Shown here in pieces: positions 7,456 through 16,123 of a stretch of 32,102 nt of DNA. The notes under the pieces are model-generated. The model saw only the letters and a list, made by a program, of their open reading frames with translations. It searched no databases and was not told the DNA's origin. Both the position numbers and the translations under genes were made by a program. Within the stretch, counting starts at the first letter, position 1. Each line of letters begins with the position of its first letter. The DNA lies in assembly GCA_009702045.1 (NCBI GenBank), contig WLIV01000038.1:1-32102 (forward strand), given 5' to 3'. Origin of the DNA: Actinomycetota bacterium (GTDB lineage Bacteria > Actinomycetota > Acidimicrobiia > Acidimicrobiales > Ilumatobacteraceae).

Positions 7456-8706
7456 ATGGTGCATCCTCTGCTTGACGAACTCGACATCGCCACGCTGCGT
7501 GCGGCGTTGCACGACCAGGGCGGCCCACTGCTCCGACTCAGCGACGACGGCACGGTCACCGTGAGCTTCGTGTGGATCGACGACAGCGCGCCGGGCTCAC
7601 CGACGCGGCCGGTGTCATTGCAGTGCGGACTCGCCGACCACAGCGGCCACTCCGTGGCGATGACCCACCTCGAGGGCACCGGGGTGTGGGTGCACGAGGT
7701 GGTTGCCCCCTCTGACGCACTGGTGTCGTACCGCTTCGTCGTCGACGACCCCTTCGCCGGGGTCGGCGACACCGATGTGGCTGAGTTCCAACGGCTCATG
7801 CTGGTGGCGCAGCAGGGGTCGTTCGCCGACCCGTTCAACCCGGAACGCATCGCGCCGCTCGCGGTGCTGTTCGGCCTTACCGTGCCGCCCGAGATGTGGG
7901 AGTCGGTGTTGCGACTGCCCGACGCGCCGCCCGCACCGTGGTTCGGACCGCACGATGCTCCACATGGTCGGCTCACGTCGTTCGACCTCACCTCCACCGC
8001 ACTGGGCAACACACGCACCATCACCGTGTACTCCCCCGCCGTCGAGTCCACCGAGGCACTGCCAATGGTGGTGCTGCTCGACGGGTCGTCGTTCATCCAC
8101 ATCGGTGGTGCTCCGCGAGCGCTCGATGCAGCCATCCACAGCGGCGCACTCCGCCCCTGTCACGTCGCGTTTGTCGGCGAAGCACACGACGCCACCGGCC
8201 TCGCCAACCGCGTGGAGGAACTCAGCTGCAACCCCCGACACGCAGAGATGCTCGTGCACGAACTGTTGCCACAGGTCCGCCAGCGGTTCCGCGTCGATCC
8301 CTCGCCGGACGCGGTGGTCCTCGGCGGCGCCAGCCTTGGCGGGCTGGCCTCCACCTACACCGCGCTCGAGCACGCTCCCGCCATCGGCAAGGTGCTGTCC
8401 ATCTCCGGCAGTTACTGGTACGGCAGCGAGCGTGACCAAATACCTGAGTGGCTCACCCGTCGCCTCGCCGAGGAACCGGCCGCGCCGTTCCACATCCACC
8501 AGCAGATCGGCCGGCTCGAGGATGCACCGCTCGCGTTGTCACCCGGAGTCAGCCACTTGGTGGCCAACCGTCACTTCCGCGATGTCGCCGTGGCCAAGGG
8601 GTATCGGGTGCGCTACATCGAGGACGCCACAGCACACGATGTGGTTGCCTTTCGTATGGCCGCGATGCGTGGCCTCATCGATCTCTTGCCAGGAGCCGCT
8701 GTATGA
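7456..8706 (+). CDS. Enterobactin-esterase (Fes)-like alpha/beta hydrolase
   Basis: A 416-aa protein with the two-part Fes architecture. Residues 1-~165 form a beta-rich domain (VTVSFVW, VWVHEVVAPSDALVSYRFVVDDP, DPFNPERIA) like the N-terminal domain of enterochelin esterases. From about 175 an esterase-D-type hydrolase follows: LPMVVLLDGSSF, nucleophile Ser293 in GGASLGGLAS, and His394 in ATAHDVVAF near the C-terminus, comparable to the G-H-D-x-x-x-W of Fes. Known Fes enzymes cleave ferric catecholate tri-esters in the cytoplasm. Here there is no siderophore gene nearby, and the partner is a peptidase joined by an ATGA overlap, so cleavage of some other ester or a peptide-like compound is equally possible. 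The family assignment is firm; the substrate is not. Confidence 0.78.
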   Translation: MVHPLLDELDIATLRAALHDQGGPLLRLSDDGTVTVSFVWIDDSAPGSPTRPVSLQCGLADHSGHSVAMTHLEGTGVWVHEVVAPSDALVSYRFVVDDPFAGVGDTDVAEFQRLMLVAQQGSFADPFNPERIAPLAVLFGLTVPPEMWESVLRLPDAPPAPWFGPHDAPHGRLTSFDLTSTALGNTRTITVYSPAVESTEALPMVVLLDGSSFIHIGGAPRALDAAIHSGALRPCHVAFVGEAHDATGLANRVEELSCNPRHAEMLVHELLPQVRQRFRVDPSPDAVVLGGASLGGLASTYTALEHAPAIGKVLSISGSYWYGSERDQIPEWLTRRLAEEPAAPFHIHQQIGRLEDAPLALSPGVSHLVANRHFRDVAVAKGYRVRYIEDATAHDVVAFRMAAMRGLIDLLPGAAV

Positions 8707-10499
8707 CCACCTCGTCCTCTCCGCCTACGTGGTCCACCAGCTATCTCTACGACGGCCTCGACGACCCGCGTTTCCTCGCTGACTTCGACCGCCTGGGGGC
8801 CTACAGCGAGCAACTCACGGCGCTGCTCGATCAGCATCGCGTGCGTGGCGGCACCACACCGGGCACGGACGATGCGTCCATCGCCGAGGCCGTCGTTGCC
8901 GTACTCAATGAATCAGGCGACCTCGGACGCATGCTGTGGGCCTTCATCGAGGCCCACGTTCGGGTCGACAGCAGGGATGACACGGCGCTGTCGTTCGCAG
9001 CCCGTCTCGGTGCCACCATCGGACGCTCGCGTGGCCTCAACGCTCGCTTCGCTCAGTGGCTCGGCGATCGCAACGTCGACGCGCTGGCCGACGTCAACCC
9101 GGTACTCCACGACCATCGTGGCGTCCTCTCGCAGTTGGCGCTGCGGGCCCGCCACCAGATGAGCGAGTCGGAGGAGACGCTGTACTCCGAGCTCAGCAGC
9201 ATCGGATCGATGGCCTGGTCGCAGCTGCACGGTCAGGCGTCGGGGCTGCTCGAGGTCGAGGTGCATCTGCCGGGCGGGGTGCAGCGGATGCCCGTAGCGG
9301 CCGCGCGCGGCCTCGCCACCCATACCGACGAAGCCGTACGGCGCGCGGCGTTCGAGGCTGAACTCGCGGGGTGGCCCACGATCGCCCGCCAGTGCGCGGC
9401 TGCGCTCAACGGGGTGAAGGGTGAAGCCGGCATCGTGAACCGGCGCCGCGGCTGGCCGTCCACGCTCGAGGCATCGCTGTTCATGAACAACGTCGAGCGT
9501 TCCGCGTACGACGCGATGAGCGAAGCGGTCGTCGAATCGCTCCCCAACTTCCAGCACTTCCTTCGTGCCAAAGCCGCGCTGCACGGGCACGGCGCCGCAC
9601 TCCCATGGTGGGACATGGTGGCCCCGTTGCCCGGTGCCGACAACGAGCGATCCTGGGACGACGGCATCGCCCAGATCCGTGCCACGTTCGCCGCCTACAG
9701 CCCTGAGCTCGGAGCGCTCGTCGACCGGGCGGTTGACGAGCGCTGGATCGATGCACTCCCCCGCTCCGGCAAGGCCCCGGGCGCATCATGTATTCCGGTC
9801 AGGGGCGACCGTTCGCTGGTCGTGCTGAACTGGAACGGTGCGCTCGACCAGGTGTTCACCACCGCCCACGAGTTGGGCCACGCCTATCACAACACCCAAC
9901 TCGGTCGTCGACCGGCGATGCAGCGTGATGTGCCGATGGCACTTGCGGAGACCGCCAGCATCTTCTGCGAGACCCTGATGATGGACGCCGCCTTGGTGGC
10001 GGCCGACGGGGCCGACCGGCTCGCGATCCTCGACCTCGACCTGTGCAACGCGACACAGGTGGTGGCCGACATCCACAGCCGGGTGCTGTTCGAGACCGCC
10101 GCCTTCGAGCGACGGGCGAGCGGTCCGCTCTCCGCCGACCAGTACTGCGAACTGATGCACCAGGCGCAGATCGCCTCGTTCGGCGATGCGGTGCAACGCG
10201 ACACCCTGCACCCGTACATGTGGGCGGTGAAGCGGCACTACTACACGAACAACTACTACAACTGGCAGTACACCTTCGGGCAGCTGTTCGGCCTGGGGCT
10301 GTTCGCCCGCTACCGAGCCGACCCCGACACGTTCCGCGCGCAGTACGACCGCATGCTGGGTCGAGCTGGCAGCGACACTGCTGCGCAGTTGGCGGCACCG
10401 TTCGGCATCGACCTCTCCGACATCGCCTTCTGGCGCAGCGGGCTCGACGTGCTGCGCGACCGGATTCGGCAGTACGACGACGCGATCGCTGCACGCTGA
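8703..10499 (+). CDS. M3 family oligoendopeptidase (PepF-like)
   Basis: A 598-aa zinc metallopeptidase of the thimet/oligoendopeptidase F group, which degrades short peptides in the cytoplasm. The zinc site is TTAHELGHAYH, with His389-Glu390 and His393. The third ligand is expected in ALAETASIFCETLM about 25 residues later, a typical M3 arrangement. The N-terminal half is a long helical region (ELSSIGSMAWSQLHGQASGLLEVEV) forming the narrow channel that limits substrates to oligopeptides. The C-terminal block YYTNNYYNWQYTFGQLFGLG is also family-typical. The ATG at 8703 overlaps the esterase TGA (ATGA), implying coupled translation. Earlier in-frame starts lie inside the esterase gene and are not credible. 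It ends 13 bp from the convergent M20 gene. Confidence 0.92.
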   Translation: MTTSSSPPTWSTSYLYDGLDDPRFLADFDRLGAYSEQLTALLDQHRVRGGTTPGTDDASIAEAVVAVLNESGDLGRMLWAFIEAHVRVDSRDDTALSFAARLGATIGRSRGLNARFAQWLGDRNVDALADVNPVLHDHRGVLSQLALRARHQMSESEETLYSELSSIGSMAWSQLHGQASGLLEVEVHLPGGVQRMPVAAARGLATHTDEAVRRAAFEAELAGWPTIARQCAAALNGVKGEAGIVNRRRGWPSTLEASLFMNNVERSAYDAMSEAVVESLPNFQHFLRAKAALHGHGAALPWWDMVAPLPGADNERSWDDGIAQIRATFAAYSPELGALVDRAVDERWIDALPRSGKAPGASCIPVRGDRSLVVLNWNGALDQVFTTAHELGHAYHNTQLGRRPAMQRDVPMALAETASIFCETLMMDAALVAADGADRLAILDLDLCNATQVVADIHSRVLFETAAFERRASGPLSADQYCELMHQAQIASFGDAVQRDTLHPYMWAVKRHYYTNNYYNWQYTFGQLFGLGLFARYRADPDTFRAQYDRMLGRAGSDTAAQLAAPFGIDLSDIAFWRSGLDVLRDRIRQYDDAIAAR

Positions 10500-10512
10500 C
10501 AGCGACCGAACC

Positions 10513-11718
10513 TCAGTGGCTCAGGTGATGCAGTGCAAGTGAGGTGTGCATCGCGATGCCGATCGGCAACGCGGCATCGTCGTGCACCACCGTGTTCGAG
10601 TGGTTGCTGGCCGCCTTCGTGTAGTCACGATCGTGCGGCGTGCAGCCGAGGAACAGCATCGCTCCGGGTACCCGATCGACGATGTAGCTGAAGTCCTCGG
10701 CACCCATCGTCGGGGTGGCGAGGCGCACTGTCATGTCGGCGCCCACCACGGCGGCGGCAACCGACAGCACCGTCTCGCAGGCGGCAGCATCGTTGACCGT
10801 GACTCCATAGCCGTCACCCATGATCACTTCAACGCTGGCACCATGCGCCGACGCGATCCCCTCGGCCACCCGGCGCGCACCGTCCTGCAATCGCTGACGG
10901 GTGCGCGCGCTGATCGCTCGCATGGTGCCCTCGATGACCGCCGTCTCAGGAATGACGTTGTTGGTGGTTCCGGCTGCGATACGGCCGATGGTGACGATTC
11001 CGGGGTCGAACACATCGATGCTGCGCGTGACCATCGTCTGCAGCGCCTGCACGATCTCACACGCCACCGGGATGGGATCGAGCGCTGCGTGCGGCTGGCT
11101 GGCGTGCCCTCCGCGACCGGTGACCACGATGGTGAGACTGTCGCTGGACGCCAACAGCGGCCCGGCGCGAGAGATCACCACACCCGTGGGCGCGTTCGGC
11201 GTGAGGTGAATGGCGTAGGCGTGTTCCACAGCCGACGGGCTGCCATCTGCGGCATGCGGCGGCAGATCGAGCAGCCCTTCATCGAGCATGTGCAGCGCAC
11301 CGGCGTGACCAGTCTCCTCGCCGGGCTGGAACATGAACAGCACTCGGCCGGCCAGTTCGCCTTTCCGCTCGGCGAGCATGCGCGCCGCTCCCACCAACAT
11401 CGCTGTGTGCCCATCGTGGCCGCACGCGTGCATCACCCCATCGATGCGTGAGGCACAGTCCTCGCCGGTGGCCTCCTGCAGCGAAAGGGCATCCATATCG
11501 CCACGCAGCAGCACGGTGGGGCCGGGCCGATCGCCGGTGAGCAACGCGGCCACACCCGAGGTGGTGCGGTGCAGCGTGAGGTCGAGCGGAAGGCCTTCCA
11601 GCGCTGCGAGCACGGCATCGCGAGTGTGCGGCGTGTGCAGACCCAGTTCGGGCCAACGGTGCAGTTCATGACGCAACGCGATTGCGTCGACTGCGAACCC
11701 CTTGGCGTCGTCAAGCAC
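10513..11718 (-). CDS. M20 family metal-dependent amidohydrolase (N-acyl amino acid / hippurate hydrolase type)
   Basis: A 401-aa binuclear zinc amidohydrolase. Motifs in order are RHELHRWPELG (substrate-entry segment), LRGDMDAL (first metal ligand with its Asp), MHACGHDGHTAML (Cys and His ligands), FQPGEE (catalytic Glu and bridging ligand), the dimerisation domain with GRGGHASQP, and a C-terminal MGAEDFS closing the metal site. This order is diagnostic of the M20D subgroup, which removes acyl groups from amino acids or aminoacyl conjugates; the acyl group cannot be specified. The GTG at 11716-11718 is used, with TAACGT 7 nt upstream and no Shine-Dalgarno, suggesting a leaderless message. 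It lies 64 bp downstream of the CAU tRNA on the same strand. Confidence 0.9.
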   Translation of the reverse strand: MLDDAKGFAVDAIALRHELHRWPELGLHTPHTRDAVLAALEGLPLDLTLHRTTSGVAALLTGDRPGPTVLLRGDMDALSLQEATGEDCASRIDGVMHACGHDGHTAMLVGAARMLAERKGELAGRVLFMFQPGEETGHAGALHMLDEGLLDLPPHAADGSPSAVEHAYAIHLTPNAPTGVVISRAGPLLASSDSLTIVVTGRGGHASQPHAALDPIPVACEIVQALQTMVTRSIDVFDPGIVTIGRIAAGTTNNVIPETAVIEGTMRAISARTRQRLQDGARRVAEGIASAHGASVEVIMGDGYGVTVNDAAACETVLSVAAAVVGADMTVRLATPTMGAEDFSYIVDRVPGAMLFLGCTPHDRDYTKAASNHSNTVVHDDAALPIGIAMHTSLALHHLSH

Positions 11719-11725
11719 GTAATCG

Positions 11726-11731
11726 ACGTTA
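11726..11731 (-). promoter_or_regulatory. Candidate -10 box (TAACGT) for the M20 gene
   Basis: TAACGT on the minus strand ends 7 nt before the GTG at 11718. The gene has no recognisable ribosome-binding site. A convincing -35 was not found. Confidence 0.45.
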
Positions 11732-11782
11732 CTCGCGAGAAAGGTGTGGGCTGTTTCCCAGACGCTGGATACGGCCTGGTAG

Positions 11783-11855
11783 TGGGGCGGGTGGGTATCG
11801 AACCCACGACCCAGGGATTATGAGTCCCCTGCTCTAACCACTGAGCTACCGCCCC
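11783..11855 (-). tRNA. tRNA with CAU anticodon, probably tRNA-Ile2 (lysidine-modified)
   Basis: A full cloverleaf folds on the minus strand: a perfect 7-bp acceptor stem (GGGGCGG/CCGCCCC), D-arm GCTC/GAGC, anticodon arm GGGGA-CTCATAA-TCCCT, variable loop GGGTC, T-arm GTGGG-TTCGATA-CCCAC and discriminator A. The CAT anticodon is at 11820-11822. CAU can mean elongator Met, initiator Met or Ile2. The D-loop AGTGGTTA, the G27-U43 pair and the run through the anticodon arm resemble bacterial tRNA-Ile2 (E. coli form recalled from memory) more than elongator Met, and an initiator would have an unpaired first position. If Ile2, TilS would convert C34 to lysidine to read AUA. No CCA is encoded. Confidence 0.9.
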
Positions 11856-11866
11856 CGGAGGTGCAC

Positions 11867-11872
11867 ACCGTA
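11867..11872 (-). promoter_or_regulatory. Possible -10 box (TACGGT) for the CAU tRNA
   Basis: TACGGT lies 11 nt upstream of the mature tRNA 5' end, which would give a short 5' leader for RNase P to remove. There is no good -35, so this is tentative. Confidence 0.3.
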
Positions 11873-11910
11873 TCCGCAGACTGCGGCACGAGATGCGCCC
11901 AAAACGTCGA

Positions 11911-11933
11911 ACGGTCCGCACGAGGCGGACCGT
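11911..11933 (-). terminator. Hairpin between the two tRNA genes, probable terminator after tRNA-Asn
   Basis: A perfect 9-bp stem (ACGGTCCGC / GCGGACCGT) with a 5-nt loop. On the minus strand it begins 6 nt after the encoded CCA of tRNA-Asn and is followed by a short T-containing tract (TTCGACGTTTT). The weak U-run makes it an imperfect intrinsic terminator. It could also separate processing of the two tRNAs. Confidence 0.6.
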
Positions 11934-11939
11934 TGACCT

Positions 11940-12015
11940 TGGCTCCGAGAGCAGGGCTCGAACCTGCGACCCGCTGATTAACAGTCAGCTGCTCTGCCAG
12001 CTGAGCTATCTCGGA
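11940..12015 (-). tRNA. tRNA-Asn (GTT)
   Basis: A full cloverleaf on the minus strand: acceptor TCCGAGA/TCTCGGA, D-arm GCTC/GAGC, anticodon arm GCTGA-CTGTTAA-TCAGC with GTT at 11980-11982, T-arm GCAGG-TTCGAGC-CCTGC, discriminator G, and an encoded 3' CCA (11940-11942). It lies 31 bp downstream of the sigma factor stop codon, so it may be co-transcribed with that gene and released by processing. Confidence 0.96.
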
Positions 12016-12046
12016 ATGGCAACCCGAGGATAGCAACCCGGTCGGG

Positions 12047-13321
12047 CTACTCCTCCTCCAGAAACTCCTTCAAACGCTGGCTACGCATGGGATGACGCAA
12101 CTTGGCCAACGTCTTCGCCTCGATCTGGCGGATGCGCTCGCGAGTGACACCAAACTCCTTGCCGACATCCTCCAGCGTGCGTGCCTGCCCATCGTCGAGA
12201 CCGAACCTCATGCGCACGATCTCCTGCTCGCGTTCGGTCAACTCACCGAGTGCTTCTTCCACGGCCGCCGTGAGCATGCGCTTGGTGGCCATGTCGGCAG
12301 GGGCCTCGGCGGACATGTCTTCGATGAAGTCGGCCAGGTTGCTGTCGTCTTCCTCACCCACCGGCGAATCGAGCGACAACGGGTCTTGCGAGATGCGCAG
12401 GATCTCGCGCACTCGCTCGGGGGTGATGCCGCAGCGATCAGCCAGTTCGTCGAGCGTGGGTTCGCGCTCGAGTTCCTGATGCATCTGACGTTGCATCCGC
12501 AACACGCGGTTCATGCTCTCCACCATGTGCACCGGGATGCGAATCGTGCGCGCCTGATCGGCGATGCTGCGCGTGATGGCCTGACGGATCCACCACGTGG
12601 CGTAGGTGGAGAACTTGAAGCCCTTCGTGTAGTCGAACTTGTCGACCGCTCGCATCAGCCCAAGGTTGCCCTCTTGGATGAGATCGAGGAACTGCATACC
12701 CCGACCGCTGTACCGCTTGGCGATACTGACCACCAGGCGCAAGTTGGCCTGAATCAGTTCGCTCTTCGCGCTCTGGCCGGCGGAGATCGTGCGCAACAGT
12801 CGTCGCTGCTCGATGGCATCGAGATCGCCGTCCTGGCGCTCGATGTCGAGCAGCACCGCTGACCGATTTCCCTCGTCGATCGCTTGCGCGAGGCGCCGCT
12901 CGTCGTCGGTCGTGAGCAGGTCGACCCGGCCAATCTCCTTGAGGTACATCCGCACCGTGTCGGCAGTACCGCCAGTGTCGACGCCGTCGTGATTCATCCG
13001 CTCCGATCGTCGACGCCAGCGACGAGCGAGCACGCCTTCGGTGTCCTCCACGGAACTCGGGCGAGCGGCGCCTACCGGAGGAGTTTCGTCCGGCAGATCA
13101 TCGATCCGATCATCGATCGCGATGCCGAGTCCGGTGAGTGTCGCCTGCACATCCACCAGCACGTCGCCGGTGAGTTCCACCTTGCGAAGCACGTGCGCGA
13201 TCTGATCTGCGTGCAGCACACCCTTGGCGGCGCCACGCGCAACCATGGTCTGCCACTCCCCGCTGTCCACCCCATCAAACGGGGTCGGCACGGTGGTCAT
13301 GTCGAACGTCCCCTTGCTCAC
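12047..13321 (-). CDS. rpoD: Primary RNA polymerase sigma factor (sigma-70, RpoD/SigA)
   Basis: The 424-aa housekeeping sigma factor, which directs RNA polymerase to -35/-10 promoters. Domains in order are a short divergent N-terminus (~110 aa), region 1.2 ([23 protein letters not shown]), region 2 with [40 protein letters not shown] and the -10-reading [15 protein letters not shown], region 3 ([13 protein letters not shown]), and region 4 with the helix-turn-helix [21 protein letters not shown]. The long acidic N-terminal extension of mycobacterial SigA is missing. The GTG at 13319-13321 overlaps the dnaG TGA (GTGA) and has AGGGG at suitable spacing. An ATG at 13300 also has AAGGGG at similar spacing and would shorten the protein by 7 residues, so the start is not settled. 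The dnaG-rpoD order is the classical macromolecular-synthesis arrangement, without rpsU. Confidence 0.95.
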   Translation of the reverse strand: MSKGTFDMTTVPTPFDGVDSGEWQTMVARGAAKGVLHADQIAHVLRKVELTGDVLVDVQATLTGLGIAIDDRIDDLPDETPPVGAARPSSVEDTEGVLARRWRRRSERMNHDGVDTGGTADTVRMYLKEIGRVDLLTTDDERRLAQAIDEGNRSAVLLDIERQDGDLDAIEQRRLLRTISAGQSAKSELIQANLRLVVSIAKRYSGRGMQFLDLIQEGNLGLMRAVDKFDYTKGFKFSTYATWWIRQAITRSIADQARTIRIPVHMVESMNRVLRMQRQMHQELEREPTLDELADRCGITPERVREILRISQDPLSLDSPVGEEDDSNLADFIEDMSAEAPADMATKRMLTAAVEEALGELTEREQEIVRMRFGLDDGQARTLEDVGKEFGVTRERIRQIEAKTLAKLRHPMRSQRLKEFLEEE

Positions 13322-15066
13322 GTGGTCCCCTCGTCTACCCCTTGCAGCCACCCTAGCAATGCCTCCGCTGCCGTATCTGCCCGTTCCGGATTGTCGATCT
13401 CTTCGAGAGCGAGACGTGCGTCACGCACCGCGAGGAGCTGATTGGGTTCGGTCAGCTGAACCGACCGAGTCAGCCGACGACGAGTGGCCGCCGCAATCAG
13501 GTTGCGAGCCTCGATGATTGGGTCGGCATCAACATCGGCCACCGATGCCCGCTCGAGCAGCTCGCGCGCTTCGGGGTCGGCCAACTCGAGAGCAGCCTCG
13601 ACTGCACCACCCGCCTCGGCAACCGCGAGGAACGCGCGACGGGCGATTTCGTCAGCGAAGAGATCCTCCAACATCCATGGAGCGATGTCGTCCCAGCGCT
13701 GCAATAACATCGCCAACGCAACGAACTCGGCGTTCTCCGCAGCACCAACGCGCCGGAGCGGAGCAACCTTGATCGATGGTGCTCGCGTACGTCGCTCAGC
13801 GATCGCCACGAGATCGCCAGCGGGAATACCCACATGGGTGGCCACCTGACCGGCGTACAACTTGCGCACCTCGGCGTTCGGGTGCTCGTTCACCAAGGCC
13901 ATCGCCTCACCTGCCACCTGGGCACGGTCTTCGGGTGAACGCAGCTTGCGGCTGTTCAACACCCGGTTCACCCGGAACCCCAGGAACGGCAATGCGTGCT
14001 CGACCGCGTCGCGCAGCGCATCGGGGTCGCTGACCGCCAGATCCCCGGGGTCCTTACCAGCGGGGAAGCGGGCGACGCTCACGCGCACCTGGTAGCGCTC
14101 CTCCCATTCGTAGAAGCGTTGCGCCGCACCCTGGCCGGCGGCATCGGCATCGAACGCCAGCACCACCTGGCTGGCGTAGCGCTTCAGCAGGCGCACGTGG
14201 TCCTCGGTCAGTGCGGTTCCACAGGTGGCCACTGCGCGGCGCACACCAGAGCGATGGAATCCGATCACGTCGGTGTAGCCCTCGCACACGATCACTTGAT
14301 CAGCAGCGACCACATCGTTCTTCGCCCAGTTCAATCCGTACAGCGTTTTGGACTTCGCATAGATGGTGGTCTCGGACGAGTTCTTGTACTTCGCCGGGTC
14401 GCTGCTCCCCGGAAGGATGCGGCCGCCGAAGGCAACCGGATCCCCGTTCTCGGTGAGGATCGGGAACATCACCCGCCCGCGGAACGAGTCCTGCATCCGA
14501 CCCGCCTTGTTGGTGAACCCCAAGCCCGTGTCGCGGAGCACGTCGGCCGACGACCCGAGCGCCTTGCACAGCGCATCCCAGTCGTCGGGCGCATAGCCGA
14601 GCTTGAAGTTGCGGGCGACATCGCCAGCCAAGCCGCGCTTACGCAGATAGTCGCGGGCCTCGCGCGCATCGGAGGAATTCAACAGGCGATCGTGATACCA
14701 ATCGACCGCCTTGCCCATTGCATCGACCAACTGTCGACGACGCTGACGGACGCGATCGCCCGCCTCCCCCGTCGTGTACCGCAGTTGGATTCCTGCTTTG
14801 GACGCCAAACTCTCGACAGCGGCCACGAAGTCGACATGTTCGATCTCTTGCACGAACTTGATCACGTCGCCACCGGCGCCACAGCCGAAGCACTTGTAGC
14901 GACCGGTCTCGTCGCGCACGTTGAACGATCCCGAGCGCTCAGCATGGAACGGGCACAACCCCACCCAGTTGCGGCCGACACGTCGCAACGCAACGTACTG
15001 CTGGACGACGTCGGACAGAACGAGCGATGCCCGCAGTCGTTCCAAGTCCTCGTCGACAATCGCCAT
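13318..15066 (-). CDS. dnaG: DNA primase DnaG
   Basis: A 582-aa primase that makes RNA primers at the replication fork. The N-terminal CHC2 zinc finger is intact ([11 protein letters not shown] ... CFGCGAGGD, residues about 38-65). The RNA polymerase core follows, with FRGRVMFPI and VAFGGRIL, and then a TOPRIM domain holding [12 protein letters not shown] (catalytic Glu) and [13 protein letters not shown] (D-x-D metal site). The C-terminal ~130 residues are helical and correspond to the DnaB-helicase-binding region. The ATG at 15064-15066 gives the usual MAIVDEDL beginning; an upstream ATG at 15078 adds only MVLL. TATGGT, a consensus-like -10 box, sits 7 nt before 15066, which favours that start and a leaderless message. 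The stop overlaps the sigma factor start. Confidence 0.96.
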   Translation of the reverse strand: MAIVDEDLERLRASLVLSDVVQQYVALRRVGRNWVGLCPFHAERSGSFNVRDETGRYKCFGCGAGGDVIKFVQEIEHVDFVAAVESLASKAGIQLRYTTGEAGDRVRQRRRQLVDAMGKAVDWYHDRLLNSSDAREARDYLRKRGLAGDVARNFKLGYAPDDWDALCKALGSSADVLRDTGLGFTNKAGRMQDSFRGRVMFPILTENGDPVAFGGRILPGSSDPAKYKNSSETTIYAKSKTLYGLNWAKNDVVAADQVIVCEGYTDVIGFHRSGVRRAVATCGTALTEDHVRLLKRYASQVVLAFDADAAGQGAAQRFYEWEERYQVRVSVARFPAGKDPGDLAVSDPDALRDAVEHALPFLGFRVNRVLNSRKLRSPEDRAQVAGEAMALVNEHPNAEVRKLYAGQVATHVGIPAGDLVAIAERRTRAPSIKVAPLRRVGAAENAEFVALAMLLQRWDDIAPWMLEDLFADEIARRAFLAVAEAGGAVEAALELADPEARELLERASVADVDADPIIEARNLIAAATRRRLTRSVQLTEPNQLLAVRDARLALEEIDNPERADTAAEALLGWLQGVDEGTT

Positions 15067-15073
15067 CAGCAGC

Positions 15074-15079
15074 ACCATA
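15074..15079 (-). promoter_or_regulatory. Candidate -10 box (TATGGT) for dnaG
   Basis: TATGGT on the minus strand ends 7 nt before the dnaG ATG at 15066. It would give dnaG-rpoD a promoter independent of the terC gene upstream. Confidence 0.5.
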
Positions 15080-15118
15080 GCGGCCCCACCGTGCGGCAGT
15101 TCGGCCGCGGACAGCTGC

Positions 15119-16120
15119 TCAGCGTTCGTCGACCGGTGGCAACTCCTCGGGGATCTCGATCGTGTCGATCGCCGGTGACACCCGCAGCGAGAAGCCGACC
15201 GCGGCAACGAGCACGAGAGCGATCACGAGCAGCGACAGCCAGGTGGGGATGTGATACCACCCGTCGATCAGCATCTTCATGCCAACGAAGGCGAGGATGA
15301 TCGCCAGGCCTTCCTGCAGATAGCTGAAGCGGGCATGCATGTCGGCCAGCAGGAAGTACAACGCCCGCAGACCGAGGATCGCGAACGCGTTCGAGGCGAA
15401 CACCACGAACTGCTCGTGGCTGACCGCCAGCACCGCTGGCACCGAGTCGACGGCGAACAAGACATCCGTCATCTCGATCAGTAGCAGCACTGCGAACAGC
15501 GGTGTCGCCAGTCGCTTGGCGTTGACACGAGTGAACAATCGCTGGCCGTCGAGTTCATCGTGCATTGGTACGACACGGTGGATCAATCTGAGGAACTTGC
15601 TCTTGGCCGGATCGACGTGGTCATTCTCGGAGACCACCAACTTCACCGCGGTGAACAGCAGGAAGGCGCCGAAGACATACAGCACCCAATCGAAGCGCTC
15701 GATCAACGCCACTCCAGCGAAGATGAAGATCGCCCGCAACATCAGTGCTCCGAAGATGCCCCAGAACAACACCCGGTGCTGGCACTTCGGCGGTACCTGG
15801 AAGTAGGCCAGGATCAGCGCCCACACGAACACGTTGTCGACACTGAGGCTTTTCTCGATGAGATAGCCGGAGTAGTACTCACCGGCCGCGCCGCCACCGA
15901 ATCCCCACCAGACGACCAACCCGAAGGCCAGCCCGATCGAGATCCAGACGACGGACTCGATCGCGGCCTCACGTGTCTTCACCTCGTGGCTCTCGCGATG
16001 CACCACCAGCAGGTCGACGAGCAACAGCACTGCGAGCAGCACCAGCAGTCCTATCCACCAATATGCGGCCACATTGATGTCGACGAACTTCTGCGACCCG
16101 GTGTCGCTCGCGAACAGCAC
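15119..16120 (-). CDS. TerC family integral membrane protein
   Basis: A 333-aa polytopic protein of the TerC/Alx family, linked to tellurite resistance and metal (manganese) efflux or homeostasis. Hydrophobic helices begin at YWWIGLLVLLAVLLLVDLLVV, and about eight more follow. The two conserved acidic membrane motifs are present: SVDNVFVWALI and EMTDVLFAVDSVPAVLAV, with Asp residues placed to bind a cation. The cytoplasmic loop with RLIHRVVPMHDELDGQRLF is typical of the longer TerC group. The GTG at 16118-16120 starts 3 bp after the AIM24 stop and has an AGGGA ribosome-binding sequence, so the two genes are very likely co-transcribed. The transported ion is not determined. Confidence 0.9.
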   Translation of the reverse strand: MLFASDTGSQKFVDINVAAYWWIGLLVLLAVLLLVDLLVVHRESHEVKTREAAIESVVWISIGLAFGLVVWWGFGGGAAGEYYSGYLIEKSLSVDNVFVWALILAYFQVPPKCQHRVLFWGIFGALMLRAIFIFAGVALIERFDWVLYVFGAFLLFTAVKLVVSENDHVDPAKSKFLRLIHRVVPMHDELDGQRLFTRVNAKRLATPLFAVLLLIEMTDVLFAVDSVPAVLAVSHEQFVVFASNAFAILGLRALYFLLADMHARFSYLQEGLAIILAFVGMKMLIDGWYHIPTWLSLLVIALVLVAAVGFSLRVSPAIDTIEIPEELPPVDER

Positions 16121-16123
16121 CCG

